Of a stretch of DNA of 64,000 nucleotides, positions 26,308-34,858 are shown in pieces. Under the pieces are notes generated by a model. That model had not been told where the DNA came from. It ran no database searches and saw nothing but the letters and a program-made list of their open reading frames with translations. Origin of the DNA: Erythrobacter sp. SG61-1L (GTDB lineage Bacteria > Pseudomonadota > Alphaproteobacteria > Sphingomonadales > Sphingomonadaceae); contig NZ_JXQC01000003.1 of the NCBI RefSeq assembly GCF_001305965.1, positions 1,884,452-1,948,451 of the forward strand. The letters run 5' to 3'. How positions within the stretch are numbered: the first letter of the stretch is position 1; the number at the start of each line of letters is the position of its first letter. Both the position numbers and the translations under genes were made by a program.

Positions 26308-27018
26308 ATGGTTGAGAACTGGATAATCCGGAATCTGGCCCCGAACTGCCGGGATTTTCTCGCAGACCGCACCATGGTGAAGCCGATTCACTCTGGTGAA
26401 GTGCTTTTCGAATGCGGGGCGCCGATTCAAAGCGTCATCTTCCCGCTGGACGGGCTGGTTTCCTTGCGCAGCGTGCTCAAGGACGGCCGGATGATCGAAA
26501 ATGTCGCGGTCGGGCGTGATTCCATGATTGGTGGCCTGTCCGTCCTTGGCCAGAAGCGGTCGGGCGGCACGGCTCTGGCTGCCATTTCAGGCAGGGCCGC
26601 GTGGCTGTCGCTCGGTGATTTTCAGGCCGCTATGGAAATGGACCCGTCGTTCCGTCCGGCGGTTTTCAGCTGCGTATCCCAGCTCACGCGGCGCCTGATG
26701 CAGAATGTGGTCTGCGCCGCAGCGCATTCCGCCACTCAGCGGATCGCCAGCTGGCTGCTCCACGCGGATGACCGGATGACGGAACGCAGCTTCGACATCA
26801 CTCAACGCATGCTGGCAGACATTTTCAGCCTGCGGCCGGCCACGGTCAGCGATTCCTGCAACAAACTGCTTTCGGCAGGCGCGATCCATTATTCGCGCGG
26901 CAAATTGTCCGTGATGGATCGCGGACTGCTCGAAGCCCAAGCCTGCGAATGTTACGAAGCCGTCCGGGCACAGGAACCGCAAGAATGCGTGCATCACGTT
27001 CACGCCCAGAGCGCCTGA
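26308..27018 (+). CDS. Crp/Fnr-family transcriptional regulator
   Basis: The 236-residue protein has a cyclic-nucleotide-binding-like fold at about 15-125 (HSGEVLFECGAPIQSVIFPL). A C-terminal winged helix spans about 145-215, with the Crp-type recognition segment MLADIFSLRPATVSDSCNKL. The FNR cysteine cluster for an Fe-S centre is not evident at the N-terminus; the cysteines near the C-terminus (ACECYEA) have no clear role. The gene converges with the end of the nitrate operon 22 bp away, so a link to nitrogen or respiratory control is possible but unproved. Confidence 0.88.
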   Translation: MVENWIIRNLAPNCRDFLADRTMVKPIHSGEVLFECGAPIQSVIFPLDGLVSLRSVLKDGRMIENVAVGRDSMIGGLSVLGQKRSGGTALAAISGRAAWLSLGDFQAAMEMDPSFRPAVFSCVSQLTRRLMQNVVCAAAHSATQRIASWLLHADDRMTERSFDITQRMLADIFSLRPATVSDSCNKLLSAGAIHYSRGKLSVMDRGLLEAQACECYEAVRAQEPQECVHHVHAQSA

Positions 27019-27040
27019 CACCCCGTTTGGCCAATCCCAC

Positions 27041-27826
27041 TCACAATGCTGCGGGAACGAGGCCGGCTTCCGCTGGCATCCTGGAACCAATCTCCCTGCT
27101 ACCGGCGACTGCCTGACCTACAAGAATCAGGGCCGGGCCGTCGCCCAGCCCGGTGCCCGCGGCAAGCGGCAAGAGGTCGAGCCTGGTGGACAGGCTGCGC
27201 CCCTGTGGCAGGCTGGCATTTTCCACCAGCGTGACCGGCGTATCGCCGGGCATGCCCGCCGCGATCAGCCGAGCGGACACTTCCTTCGCGGCGGCCTTGC
27301 CCATGTAAATCGCCAGAGTCGCCTGCGGATCGGCAAGGCCTGCCCAATCGAGATCTAGCGCTTCCCCGGCACGGGAATGGGCAGTCACGAACACGAGCTT
27401 GCGTGCCATGCCCCGCAAAGTCAGCGAAATGCCCAGATCGGCCGCTGCGGCGCTGGCTGCGGTAATGCCGGGGCAGATGCGGACCGGAATGCCATGTACG
27501 CGGCAGGCCAGCATTTCCTCCGCCGCCCGGGCGAAGATTGTCGGATCGCCGCCCTTCAGCCGGACCACCCTCTCCCCGGCCAGCGCCGCTTCGACGATCA
27601 GCGCGTCGATCGTCTTCTGGTCTTTCGAATGGCGCCCGGACCGCTTGCCCACGGCGACGCGCCGGGTGTCGCGCGGGATCAGGTCGAGAACACCCTGCCC
27701 CACCAGAGCATCGAAGAAGACGATACTTGCCTCCCGAAGCAGCCGCTCCGCCTTTCGCGTCAACAGGTCCGGATCGCCCGGCCCCGCCCCCACCAGCCAG
27801 ACACTGCCTTGTTCGAATTCAGTCAT
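27041..27826 (-). CDS. cobA: Uroporphyrinogen-III C-methyltransferase
   Basis: A 261-residue SUMT that uses S-adenosylmethionine to convert uroporphyrinogen III to precorrin-2, the first step to siroheme. Signature segments are VWLVGAGPGDPDLLTRKAER at the N-terminus, VRLKGGDPTIFARAAEE near 85-100, and GITAASAAAADLGISLTLRG near 120-140. The ATG at 27826 overlaps the stop of the nitrate reductase gene by four bases and is preceded by GAAGGAGGC, so the longer frame from 27898 is rejected. As the last gene of the operon it supplies siroheme for the nitrite reductase NirB. No CysG-type dehydrogenase/ferrochelatase domain is present, so those steps must be encoded elsewhere. Confidence 0.95.
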   Translation of the reverse strand: MTEFEQGSVWLVGAGPGDPDLLTRKAERLLREASIVFFDALVGQGVLDLIPRDTRRVAVGKRSGRHSKDQKTIDALIVEAALAGERVVRLKGGDPTIFARAAEEMLACRVHGIPVRICPGITAASAAAADLGISLTLRGMARKLVFVTAHSRAGEALDLDWAGLADPQATLAIYMGKAAAKEVSARLIAAGMPGDTPVTLVENASLPQGRSLSTRLDLLPLAAGTGLGDGPALILVGQAVAGSREIGSRMPAEAGLVPAAL

Positions 27827-30405
27827 TGGGCAGCCTCCTTCATGGCCGAGCGGGCTTCTTCCAGCAGGCGGGCAATCGCGGGCCGGCACGAACCGCAATT
27901 CGTGCCCGCGCCGGTGCAGCTTCCCACCTGCGCGACGCTGGAAGCACCATCGGCAATTGCCCGGAACACTGCCTGTTCACCCACATCGTTGCAGATGCAG
28001 ACCGTCGGGCCCTTGTCGTCCATCGGTGCAGCAGGGCGTCCGGCCAGCAATTCCGCCACATTGGCGCCACTCTGGCCCAATTGCCGTTCCAGCCAGTCAC
28101 GCGGAGGCAGTTCGCCGCTGCGAGTAACGAACAGCGCCGCCAGAAGGGCGCCTGCATCGTCCAGCACCACCATGCGCTGCATTCCCCGGGTCAGGTCTGC
28201 CGCCTCGCAGCGATTGCCTTCGGGCAGAAGCCCACCGAGATCGGCAGTGCCGTGCCCGGCAAGCTCGGTCAGCCAACCATCCTTCACACGCGCACGGACC
28301 CAATAGGGCGCCGGAAGGGTCACCGGATCGCGCGTGAGCAGGAAGGCCCGCCAGTCTGGCTGAACTGCCTCCACCCGCGCTGGCCCATCCTTGAAGCCCG
28401 GCTGGCCCGAGACCGGATCAACCCGGGCATGAACCAGCCTGCCAGTGCGGCCTGATCCGGCCATCGTATCCGTCCAGTGCATCGGCACGAATATCTGGCC
28501 TGGCGCCTGCCCCTCGCTGAAAGCAACCCGATAGGTGCTATCCCCTTGGGGCGTCTCGACACGGGCCAACCCGCCATCCGCCACCCCAAACCGGGCCGCA
28601 TCCACCGGATGGATTTCCAGCAGCGGCTCGCGCCGATGGAGCGACAGTTTCGCGCTGAGTCCAGTTCGGGTCATGGTGTGCCACTGGTCGCGATAGCGCC
28701 CGGTATTGAGGCGCAGAGGCCATGAGTCATCGGCCTGAGCCGCCGTAACAGGCGCCGCCACTATCAGCCGGGCTTTCCCGTCCGGTGTGGGGAAGCCGCT
28801 TTCGAAGGGATGGCGCCCGCCCCACTGGAACGGCTCCATTGCGCCATATTGCATCCTCGTCGCATCGGACCAGCGGGTGAGGTCCAACAGCTTGCCATGC
28901 TTGCGCGAAATCGCCGTCATGGCGGCATATTCGCGGAAGATCGCCGCCGGATGGGCATAGTCGAAGGCATCGGCATGGCCGAGCCGAGCCGCCACGTCGC
29001 ACACAATCCGCCAATCCGCCCGCGCCTCTTCTGGCGCAGCGAAGAGCGGGCGCTGGCGGCTGATGCGGCGTTCCGAATTGGTGACAGTGCCGTCCTTCTC
29101 CCCCCAGCCAAGCGCGGGCAGGCAGATATGGGCGAAGCGAGCCGTATCGGTATCCGCGATCGCGTCGGAAACGACCACGGTGGGGCAGCGCGCCAGTGCC
29201 TCGCGCACGAAGCCTGCATCGGGCATGGAGACGGCCGGATTGGTGGCCATGACCCAGAGGAATTTGATCTGCCCATCATGCACGGCGCGGAACAGGTCTA
29301 CCGCCTTCAGCCCCGGTTCTGAACAAAGCGCAGGCGCCTGCCAGAACCATTGGACATCGCGGCGCTCGGCTTCGGAAAAGCCCAGATGGCAGGCCAGCAT
29401 ATTGGCCAGTCCACCCACTTCACGCCCGCCCATCGCGTTAGGCTGGCCGGTGATGCTGAATGGCCCTGCCCCCGGCTTGCCGATGCGACCGGTGGCAAGG
29501 TGGAGATTGATGATGGCATTGCCCTTGTCGGTTCCGCCCACCGACTGGTTCACGCCCTGGCTGAACAGGGTGACCATGCGCGGATTGCCAGCAACGAGGT
29601 CTGCCAGAGCCACGAACTGCGCCGGGGCGATACCTCCGGTCGGATTACCGCCGCCCAGTCCTTCCCAGAAGCCTTCCGGCACTGCACAACGATCCGCGAG
29701 GAAGCGGCGATCAAGCTTACCCCGCATGGCCAAATCGGCGAGCAAGGCATTGAAAAGCGATGCGTCTCCGTCTGGGGATATGGCGATGTGCAGGTCTGCA
29801 CGCTCTGCCGTCTCCGTGCGGCGGGGGTCGATCACGACCAGCTTCGTGCCGCGTTGCTGGCGCGCCTTTTCGATCCGCTGCCAGATTACCGGATGGCACC
29901 ATGCGGTGTTCGATCCGACCAGCAGGATCAGGTCCGCCTTGTCCAGATCGTCATAGGAACTGGGCACTACGTCCTCGCCGAAGGCACGATTATGCGCGGC
30001 AACGGCGCTTGCCATGCAAAGGCGGGAATTGGTGTCGATATTGGCGCTGCCGATGAAGCCCTTCATCAGCTTGTTGGCGACGTAATAATCCTCGGTCAGC
30101 AATTGCCCGGAGACATAGAACGCCACGCTGTCCGGCCCGTGTTCCTCGATCACCGCCTTCAACCGCCCGGCAACTTCGCCCAGCGCCTCGTCCCAAGTGG
30201 CCCGGCGATCCCCGATCATCGGATGAAGCAGGCGCCCCTCCAACCCAACCGTTTCGGCCAGATGGGTTCCCTTGGAACAGAGCGCGCCACGATTGGCCGG
30301 ATGGTCCGCATCCCCTTTAATGGTGACTTTGCGCCCATCACCCACGCGGGCGGCGATGCCGCAACCCACGCCGCAATAGGGGCAGGTGGTGCGGATCGCG
30401 CCCAT
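27823..30405 (-). CDS. nasA: Assimilatory nitrate reductase, catalytic molybdopterin subunit
   Basis: An 860-residue cytoplasmic molybdoenzyme. The N-terminus binds a [4Fe-4S] cluster through Cys8, Cys11, Cys15 and Cys43 (TTCPYCGVGCG, then GALCSKG). Molybdopterin-oxidoreductase and dinucleotide-binding domains follow to about residue 690. The C-terminus carries a BFD-like [2Fe-2S] domain with four cysteines (VCICNDVG and SCTGAGTNCGSC, residues about 795-845), as in Klebsiella-type NasA. It reduces nitrate to nitrite. The ATG at 30405 lies five bases after nirD; a longer frame to 30555 is the nirD region read in another frame. It overlaps cobA by four bases. Confidence 0.95.
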   Translation of the reverse strand: MGAIRTTCPYCGVGCGIAARVGDGRKVTIKGDADHPANRGALCSKGTHLAETVGLEGRLLHPMIGDRRATWDEALGEVAGRLKAVIEEHGPDSVAFYVSGQLLTEDYYVANKLMKGFIGSANIDTNSRLCMASAVAAHNRAFGEDVVPSSYDDLDKADLILLVGSNTAWCHPVIWQRIEKARQQRGTKLVVIDPRRTETAERADLHIAISPDGDASLFNALLADLAMRGKLDRRFLADRCAVPEGFWEGLGGGNPTGGIAPAQFVALADLVAGNPRMVTLFSQGVNQSVGGTDKGNAIINLHLATGRIGKPGAGPFSITGQPNAMGGREVGGLANMLACHLGFSEAERRDVQWFWQAPALCSEPGLKAVDLFRAVHDGQIKFLWVMATNPAVSMPDAGFVREALARCPTVVVSDAIADTDTARFAHICLPALGWGEKDGTVTNSERRISRQRPLFAAPEEARADWRIVCDVAARLGHADAFDYAHPAAIFREYAAMTAISRKHGKLLDLTRWSDATRMQYGAMEPFQWGGRHPFESGFPTPDGKARLIVAAPVTAAQADDSWPLRLNTGRYRDQWHTMTRTGLSAKLSLHRREPLLEIHPVDAARFGVADGGLARVETPQGDSTYRVAFSEGQAPGQIFVPMHWTDTMAGSGRTGRLVHARVDPVSGQPGFKDGPARVEAVQPDWRAFLLTRDPVTLPAPYWVRARVKDGWLTELAGHGTADLGGLLPEGNRCEAADLTRGMQRMVVLDDAGALLAALFVTRSGELPPRDWLERQLGQSGANVAELLAGRPAAPMDDKGPTVCICNDVGEQAVFRAIADGASSVAQVGSCTGAGTNCGSCRPAIARLLEEARSAMKEAAQ

Positions 30406-30410
30406 CCCGC

Positions 30411-30764
30411 TCAGGCCGCCTTCGCCCCGGAGGCATGTCCCATTACGGCCTCGCGCAGCAGGAACATCCGCCCCGCATCGACTTTCAACGGGATGGTGGG
30501 CACGCAGCCCTTGTCGTCCCCCAGTGCTTCCCCCGTCTTGAGCGAGATATTCCAATTATGGAGGGGACAGGTCACCACCGCGCCATGGACGATGCCCTGG
30601 CTGAGCGGCCCCTGTTTGTGCGGGCACTTGTTGACCAGAGCGTAACAATCGCCCGTCATGGTGCGGAACACCGCGATCTCCTCGCCGCCATCCACCGGCA
30701 GAGTGCGGGCGGTGCCGGGCTCGATCTGGGTGACCGGGCCGATATCCAGCCATTTTCCGATCAT
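30411..30764 (-). CDS. nirD: Nitrite reductase small subunit, Rieske-type
   Basis: The 117-residue NirD has the Rieske [2Fe-2S] ligands in NKCPHKQGPLSQG and VTCPLHNW (two Cys-x-His pairs near residues 47-49 and 67-70). It partners the large siroheme subunit in NAD(P)H-dependent reduction of nitrite to ammonium. The start overlaps the nirB stop by four bases (ATGA), indicating translational coupling, and nasA starts a few bases after its stop. Confidence 0.95.
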   Translation of the reverse strand: MIGKWLDIGPVTQIEPGTARTLPVDGGEEIAVFRTMTGDCYALVNKCPHKQGPLSQGIVHGAVVTCPLHNWNISLKTGEALGDDKGCVPTIPLKVDAGRMFLLREAVMGHASGAKAA

Positions 30765-33259
30765 TGGGCGGGCTCCATCTGCAAGGGGCGAACCTGGGCG
30801 ATATGAGCGTGGAGGTCGGCACGCTTACCGCGCGCCCGCTCCGCCCAGGGATCGTGTTGGGAATATTTCTGGGAAATGCGGAACCGCGCGGCGAGCTTGC
30901 GGACCTCTTCCGGATCGGCGAGCCGCAAACGCACGCTCTCGATACCCACCCGCTCAATCCAGGAGGCGGTCCGCTCCAGATAATGCGCGTCTTCGCGGTA
31001 AAACTGGATGAAGGCGGCGCACATCTCCATCGCCTGCTCTTCCGTCTCAACCTTGGTCAAAAGGTCCGTTCCGCGCAAATGGATGCCGCCATTGCCGCCG
31101 ACATGGAGTTCGTATCCGCTATCGACGCAGATCACGCCGAAATCCTTGATCGTCGCCTCGGCGCAATTGCGCGGGCAACCGCTGACCGCGATCTTGAATT
31201 TATGCGGCATCCAACTGCCCCAGGTCGCCTGCTCGATCTTAACTCCCAGCCCGGTGGAATCCTGCGTGCCGAAGCGGCACCATTCGCTGCCCACACAGGT
31301 CTTCACCGTGCGCAGGGCCTTGCCGTAAGCATGGCCGGAGACCATCCCCGCCGCGTTGAGATCGGCCCAGATCGCGGGCAGATCTTCCTTGTGGATGCCG
31401 AACAGGTCAATCCGCTGTCCGCCCGTGACCTTCACCGTGCGTGCGCCATATTTCTCGGCGGCATCGGCAATGGCCCGCAGTTCTTTGGGGTTGGTCAGCC
31501 CGCCCCACATACGGGGCACGACGGAATAAGTGCCGTCCTTCTGGATATTGGCGTGGAGCCGTTCATTGACGAAACGGCTCTTCTGATCGTCCTCATATTC
31601 GCCGGGCCATGCGCAAAGCAGATAATAGTTCAGCGCCGGGCGGCATGAAGCGCAGCCATCGGGCGTGGTCCAGTGCAGTTCCTGCATCACTTGCGGGATC
31701 GCCCGAAGTTCCTTCTCCAGGATCAGGCGGCGCACATCGTCATGAGTGAAGCTGGTGCATTTGCACATCGTCTTCGGACCGGACTTCACATCCCCGCCCA
31801 GCGTCAGCGCCAGCAGGCTTTCCACCAGCCCGGTGCAGCTGCCGCAGCTGGCCGAGGCCTTGCAGCCGGAACGGACCGCATCGAGGCTGTGTGCCCCACC
31901 CGCGATACAGGCGACGACCTGCCCCTTGGAAACGCCATTGCAGCCGCAGATTTCTGCATCGTCCGAAAGGGCGGCAACGGCGGCGTTAGGGTCCGCTAGG
32001 GCGCCCCCCATCGCAAAGGCCTGTCCGAAGATCAGCGCCTCGCGGATATCGGAAATGTCCTCGCCCTTCTTCAGCAGGTCGAAATACCAGCTGCCATCGC
32101 CCGTATCGCCATAGAGCACGGCGCCGATCACGCGGCTGTCGCGCACCACTACCCTTTTGTAGACCCCGCGCGCGGCGTCGCGCATCACGATGTCCTCGCT
32201 GCCGTCGCTGCCGGAGAAGTCCCCGGCCGAAAACAGGTCGATTCCGGATACCTTAAGTTTAGTTGAGGTTACCGATCCAGCATAGCCAGTCGGCTGATTT
32301 ACAAGGAAATCTGCCAGAGAACGGCACATGTCCCACAGGGGAGCGACGAGGCCGTAGCAAGTGCCGCGATGTTGCACGCATTCACCCACGGCCATGATCG
32401 CAGGGTCGGAAGTGACCATGTGATCGTCCACCACGATACCGCGTTCGACTTCGATCCCGGCCAATTTCGCCAGCGTGGTGCTGGGCCGGATGCCCACGGC
32501 CATCACCACCAGCTCGGCCGGAATTTCCCGCCCGTCCTTCAGGCGGATACCGGCGACATGTCCGTCAGCTTCGAGGATCGATTCCGTATCCGCGCCGGTC
32601 AGGATCGTCTGGCCGCGGCGTTCCAGTTCCTCTTTCAGCAGCCAGCCCGCCGCCTCGTCCAGCTGGCGCTCCATCAGGGTGGGCATCAGGTGAACGACGG
32701 TGACCTTCATGCCGCGGAGCGAGAGGCCATGCGCTGCCTCCAGCCCCAGAAGGCCACCGCCGATCACGACTGCCCGTCCTGCCTTTCCATCCGGCCCGCC
32801 TGCATCTGCGGCGGCCAGCATCTTCTCCACATCGTCCAGATCGCGGAAGGTAACGACGCCCGGCAAGTCCTTGCCCGGCACCGGAATGATGAACGGATCG
32901 GACCCGGTGGCAACGATCAGCCGGTCATAGGGTTCGCTGCGGCCCGAAGCGGCGATTACCGTCTGCGTTTCGCGGTCGATCCGTTCCACCGGATCGCCGG
33001 ATACCAGCGTGATCCCATTATCCGCGTACCATTCCGCGGAATTGATCACGATGTCCTCGAACTGCTTCTCGCCCGCAAGAACCGGTGAGAGCATGATCCG
33101 GTTGTAGTTCACTCTCGGCTCGGCGCCGAAGATCGTGATCTCGAAGCCTTCGGGATCGCGGGCGAGCAGTTCCTCGACCGCACGGCATCCGGCCATGCCG
33201 TTGCCGATCACGACCAGCCTCTCGCGTCCTCCCCTGTCGAAATTCTGCGGTGCGTTCAC
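30761..33259 (-). CDS. nirB: Nitrite reductase large subunit, siroheme and FAD
   Basis: The protein has about 832 residues. An N-terminal FAD/NAD(P)H module starts LVVIGNGMAGCRAVEELLAR, with a second dinucleotide motif AVVIGGGLLGLEAAHGLSLR. A BFD-like [2Fe-2S] segment follows (EICGCNGVSKG, GCKASASCGSCTG), then sulfite/nitrite-reductase ferredoxin-like halves. The siroheme/[4Fe-4S] site reads CVGSEWC and SGCPRNCAEA. It reduces nitrite to ammonium in the cytoplasm. The GTG at 33259, with GGAGG nine bases before, is preferred over an upstream GTG at 33298 that lies against the terminator T-run. The transcript begins in an ANTAR leader with terminator (33301-33421). Confidence 0.95.
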   Translation of the reverse strand: MNAPQNFDRGGRERLVVIGNGMAGCRAVEELLARDPEGFEITIFGAEPRVNYNRIMLSPVLAGEKQFEDIVINSAEWYADNGITLVSGDPVERIDRETQTVIAASGRSEPYDRLIVATGSDPFIIPVPGKDLPGVVTFRDLDDVEKMLAAADAGGPDGKAGRAVVIGGGLLGLEAAHGLSLRGMKVTVVHLMPTLMERQLDEAAGWLLKEELERRGQTILTGADTESILEADGHVAGIRLKDGREIPAELVVMAVGIRPSTTLAKLAGIEVERGIVVDDHMVTSDPAIMAVGECVQHRGTCYGLVAPLWDMCRSLADFLVNQPTGYAGSVTSTKLKVSGIDLFSAGDFSGSDGSEDIVMRDAARGVYKRVVVRDSRVIGAVLYGDTGDGSWYFDLLKKGEDISDIREALIFGQAFAMGGALADPNAAVAALSDDAEICGCNGVSKGQVVACIAGGAHSLDAVRSGCKASASCGSCTGLVESLLALTLGGDVKSGPKTMCKCTSFTHDDVRRLILEKELRAIPQVMQELHWTTPDGCASCRPALNYYLLCAWPGEYEDDQKSRFVNERLHANIQKDGTYSVVPRMWGGLTNPKELRAIADAAEKYGARTVKVTGGQRIDLFGIHKEDLPAIWADLNAAGMVSGHAYGKALRTVKTCVGSEWCRFGTQDSTGLGVKIEQATWGSWMPHKFKIAVSGCPRNCAEATIKDFGVICVDSGYELHVGGNGGIHLRGTDLLTKVETEEQAMEMCAAFIQFYREDAHYLERTASWIERVGIESVRLRLADPEEVRKLAARFRISQKYSQHDPWAERARGKRADLHAHIAQVRPLQMEPAQ

Positions 33260-33300
33260 TCTTCCGGTCCTCCAGCCCGCCCGGGGCCAAAAGCGCACGC

Positions 33301-33343
33301 AAAAAAGCCGCCAGGTCGCGCCCCGAAGGACAAGACTGGCGGC
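33301..33343 (-). terminator. Attenuator terminator in the nirB leader
   Basis: On the minus strand GCCGCCAG pairs with CTGGCGGC and is followed by TTTTTTGCG, directly before the nirB start. Its 5' arm overlaps the second ANTAR hairpin (33339-33354), so the two structures exclude each other. Confidence 0.88.
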
Positions 33344-33421
33344 ACCGTTGCCACGCTATGTTGAGTTTGAAACGATTGCGCTGGTTCGCCCTTCCTTGGG
33401 CGGCGCGATTCCGTTTCAAAC
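33339..33421 (-). ncRNA. ANTAR-binding double-hairpin leader of nirBD-nasA-cobA
   Basis: Hairpin 1 has a ten-base outer stem, GTTTGAAACG/CGTTTCAAAC (33412-33421 and 33365-33374), and an inner stem CGCCC/GGGCG with hexaloop AAGGAA (33387-33402). Hairpin 2 is GTGGC-AACGGT-GCCGC (33339-33354). Both loops have A at position 1 and G at position 4, as required of ANTAR targets. NasT encoded at 40541-41116 is the expected ligand: it would stabilise hairpin 2 and prevent the terminator. Confidence 0.82.
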
Positions 33422-33457
33422 AATGTCTAACTCACAAAAACGGCGCCCGGCAAGAAT

Positions 33458-33474
33458 TTTTTGCAGTGCAGCAT
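33458..33474 (-). promoter_or_regulatory. Conserved upstream box of the nirB leader
   Basis: The plus strand reads TTTTTGCAGTGCAGCAT. The same box with two different bases occurs at 39285-39301 before the nrtA leader, at exactly the same distance (26 bases) from a second shared element, GTTAGACATTG here and GTTAGTCATTC there (minus strand). It is probably an activator site next to the promoter. Confidence 0.65.
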
Positions 33475-33492
33475 CCCGCCGGGCGCAAGCAG

Positions 33493-34710
33493 TCACATCG
33501 AATAGGTGGCCTGCAGCCACATCCTGTCCGTATCGGCACCGAAGCCGTCCGCATTATAGCTGGCATATTTTGCCATCAGGCCCACCTTGCCCAGCTTGAA
33601 GCCCAGCGACGCATCCCATTCGCTGCCGTAATTCGCCCCGCCGAAATCGCTCTCGAAACTGTGCCAGGTCACGGCGGCATTGAGGCCGGGCAGCGCCTTT
33701 ACCTTCGCAAATTTGTAGCTCGCGCCAATGGAGTAATCCCGCAGCCCCGCGGCCGGGGTGGTCAGGAACAGATCCGCCCAGCCATTGAAGGCGTGGAGCG
33801 TCGCCAAAGGCGTCTGGAAAGCTGCCACACCCCCATCACTGCCCAGTTCCTCGTAACCGGCCTTGAGCGTGAAGCCCTTCAGTCCCAGCCCGGCTTCGAC
33901 ATTGTAATATTCGGCCGTGTAGGGCGTGGGATTGCCGCCAAGGTCGGACTGAGTGGCAAAGGTGCCCGCAATATCCAGGCTGACGCCGCCGCTCAGCTTG
34001 AACCCGGCAGCCGCGCGCAAGCCATAGGTCTGGCTGCTGAAGGCCAGCCGCGTGTCGTAATCGATCAGATAGGCAAAGGCACCCAGCTTCACCGGCTTGA
34101 TGTCCGCCGCGGCATTGAGCAGCACCAGATCGCCGTCGAAATGCTCGTTCGGGCTGTCCGTGCCGAAGATCGTACGTTGCGAAATGGCATAGGCCGCATC
34201 CAGCTTCACTGGCCCCAGAGTGGCCTGCGCCCGCACGGCATCGAAAGTCTGCTCGTTCTGGCGCCAGCCGACATTGCCCACGAAGCGTGCGTTATCCTGC
34301 ACGATGCGCTGCCGGCCCACCGTAATGCCGAACCCCTTGCCCGCGTAAGCGACCTGCAGGCGGTTGAGTTCGATATTCTCCGGGTCTGCCACAGTGGGAT
34401 ATGGTTCCGCGCCGTTGCCTGGCAGCGTGTCGTTGTAATTATCCGCAATGGCGCCCGTTCCTTCACCTTCCGCCAGAAGGGAAAAGCCTGCCGCCTTGAG
34501 TTCCGCGCCGAGCCGCAGGCGGATTGTCACTGCATCCGCATCATTTGCGACCCCATCCTGTGCGACATGTTCGTAACGCAGATTGGCATCGAGGATCGGA
34601 TCGAGCGTGACGCCGTCGCCCAGCGCGATCGGATCGCCTGGTGCCGCCCAGGCGGGCGTGGCAATTGCTGCGGTGGAAATTGCGGCGAGCAAAAGGAACT
34701 TGAAGCGCAT
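33493..34710 (-). CDS. Outer-membrane porin, alginate-export-like family
   Basis: A 405-residue exported beta-barrel with signal peptide MRFKFLLLAAISTAAIATPA (cleavage near AWA-AP). It has alternating-strand sequence throughout, NRLQVAYAGKGFGITVGRQR near residues 115-135, and a terminal strand MWLQATYSM. The pattern fits the alginate export/AlgE-like porin domain found in many alphaproteobacterial outer-membrane proteins. It lies within the nitrate gene cluster, after the nitrate ABC transporter and before the nirB leader, so it probably admits nitrate or nitrite through the outer membrane. Substrate specificity is an inference from position only. Confidence 0.85.
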   Translation of the reverse strand: MRFKFLLLAAISTAAIATPAWAAPGDPIALGDGVTLDPILDANLRYEHVAQDGVANDADAVTIRLRLGAELKAAGFSLLAEGEGTGAIADNYNDTLPGNGAEPYPTVADPENIELNRLQVAYAGKGFGITVGRQRIVQDNARFVGNVGWRQNEQTFDAVRAQATLGPVKLDAAYAISQRTIFGTDSPNEHFDGDLVLLNAAADIKPVKLGAFAYLIDYDTRLAFSSQTYGLRAAAGFKLSGGVSLDIAGTFATQSDLGGNPTPYTAEYYNVEAGLGLKGFTLKAGYEELGSDGGVAAFQTPLATLHAFNGWADLFLTTPAAGLRDYSIGASYKFAKVKALPGLNAAVTWHSFESDFGGANYGSEWDASLGFKLGKVGLMAKYASYNADGFGADTDRMWLQATYSM

Positions 34711-34858
34711 CTATACCTCCCTGTGCGGCCCGTAAGGCCTGCTTGAGAGGCGAGCGCCGTTGCCCGCCGGTGTTCGGGCGGCCCACCCATGGCCGCCCCG
34801 ATTTCCCTACGCCGGGAAGCAAGCGCCCTTGCCGCCTCCCCTCTCTCCCGATGGCGCG

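Noticed and set aside
30406-30555. N-terminal extension of NasA
   Set aside because: It overlaps nirD in another frame, and the [4Fe-4S] segment is expected near the N-terminus, as it is with the ATG at 30405.
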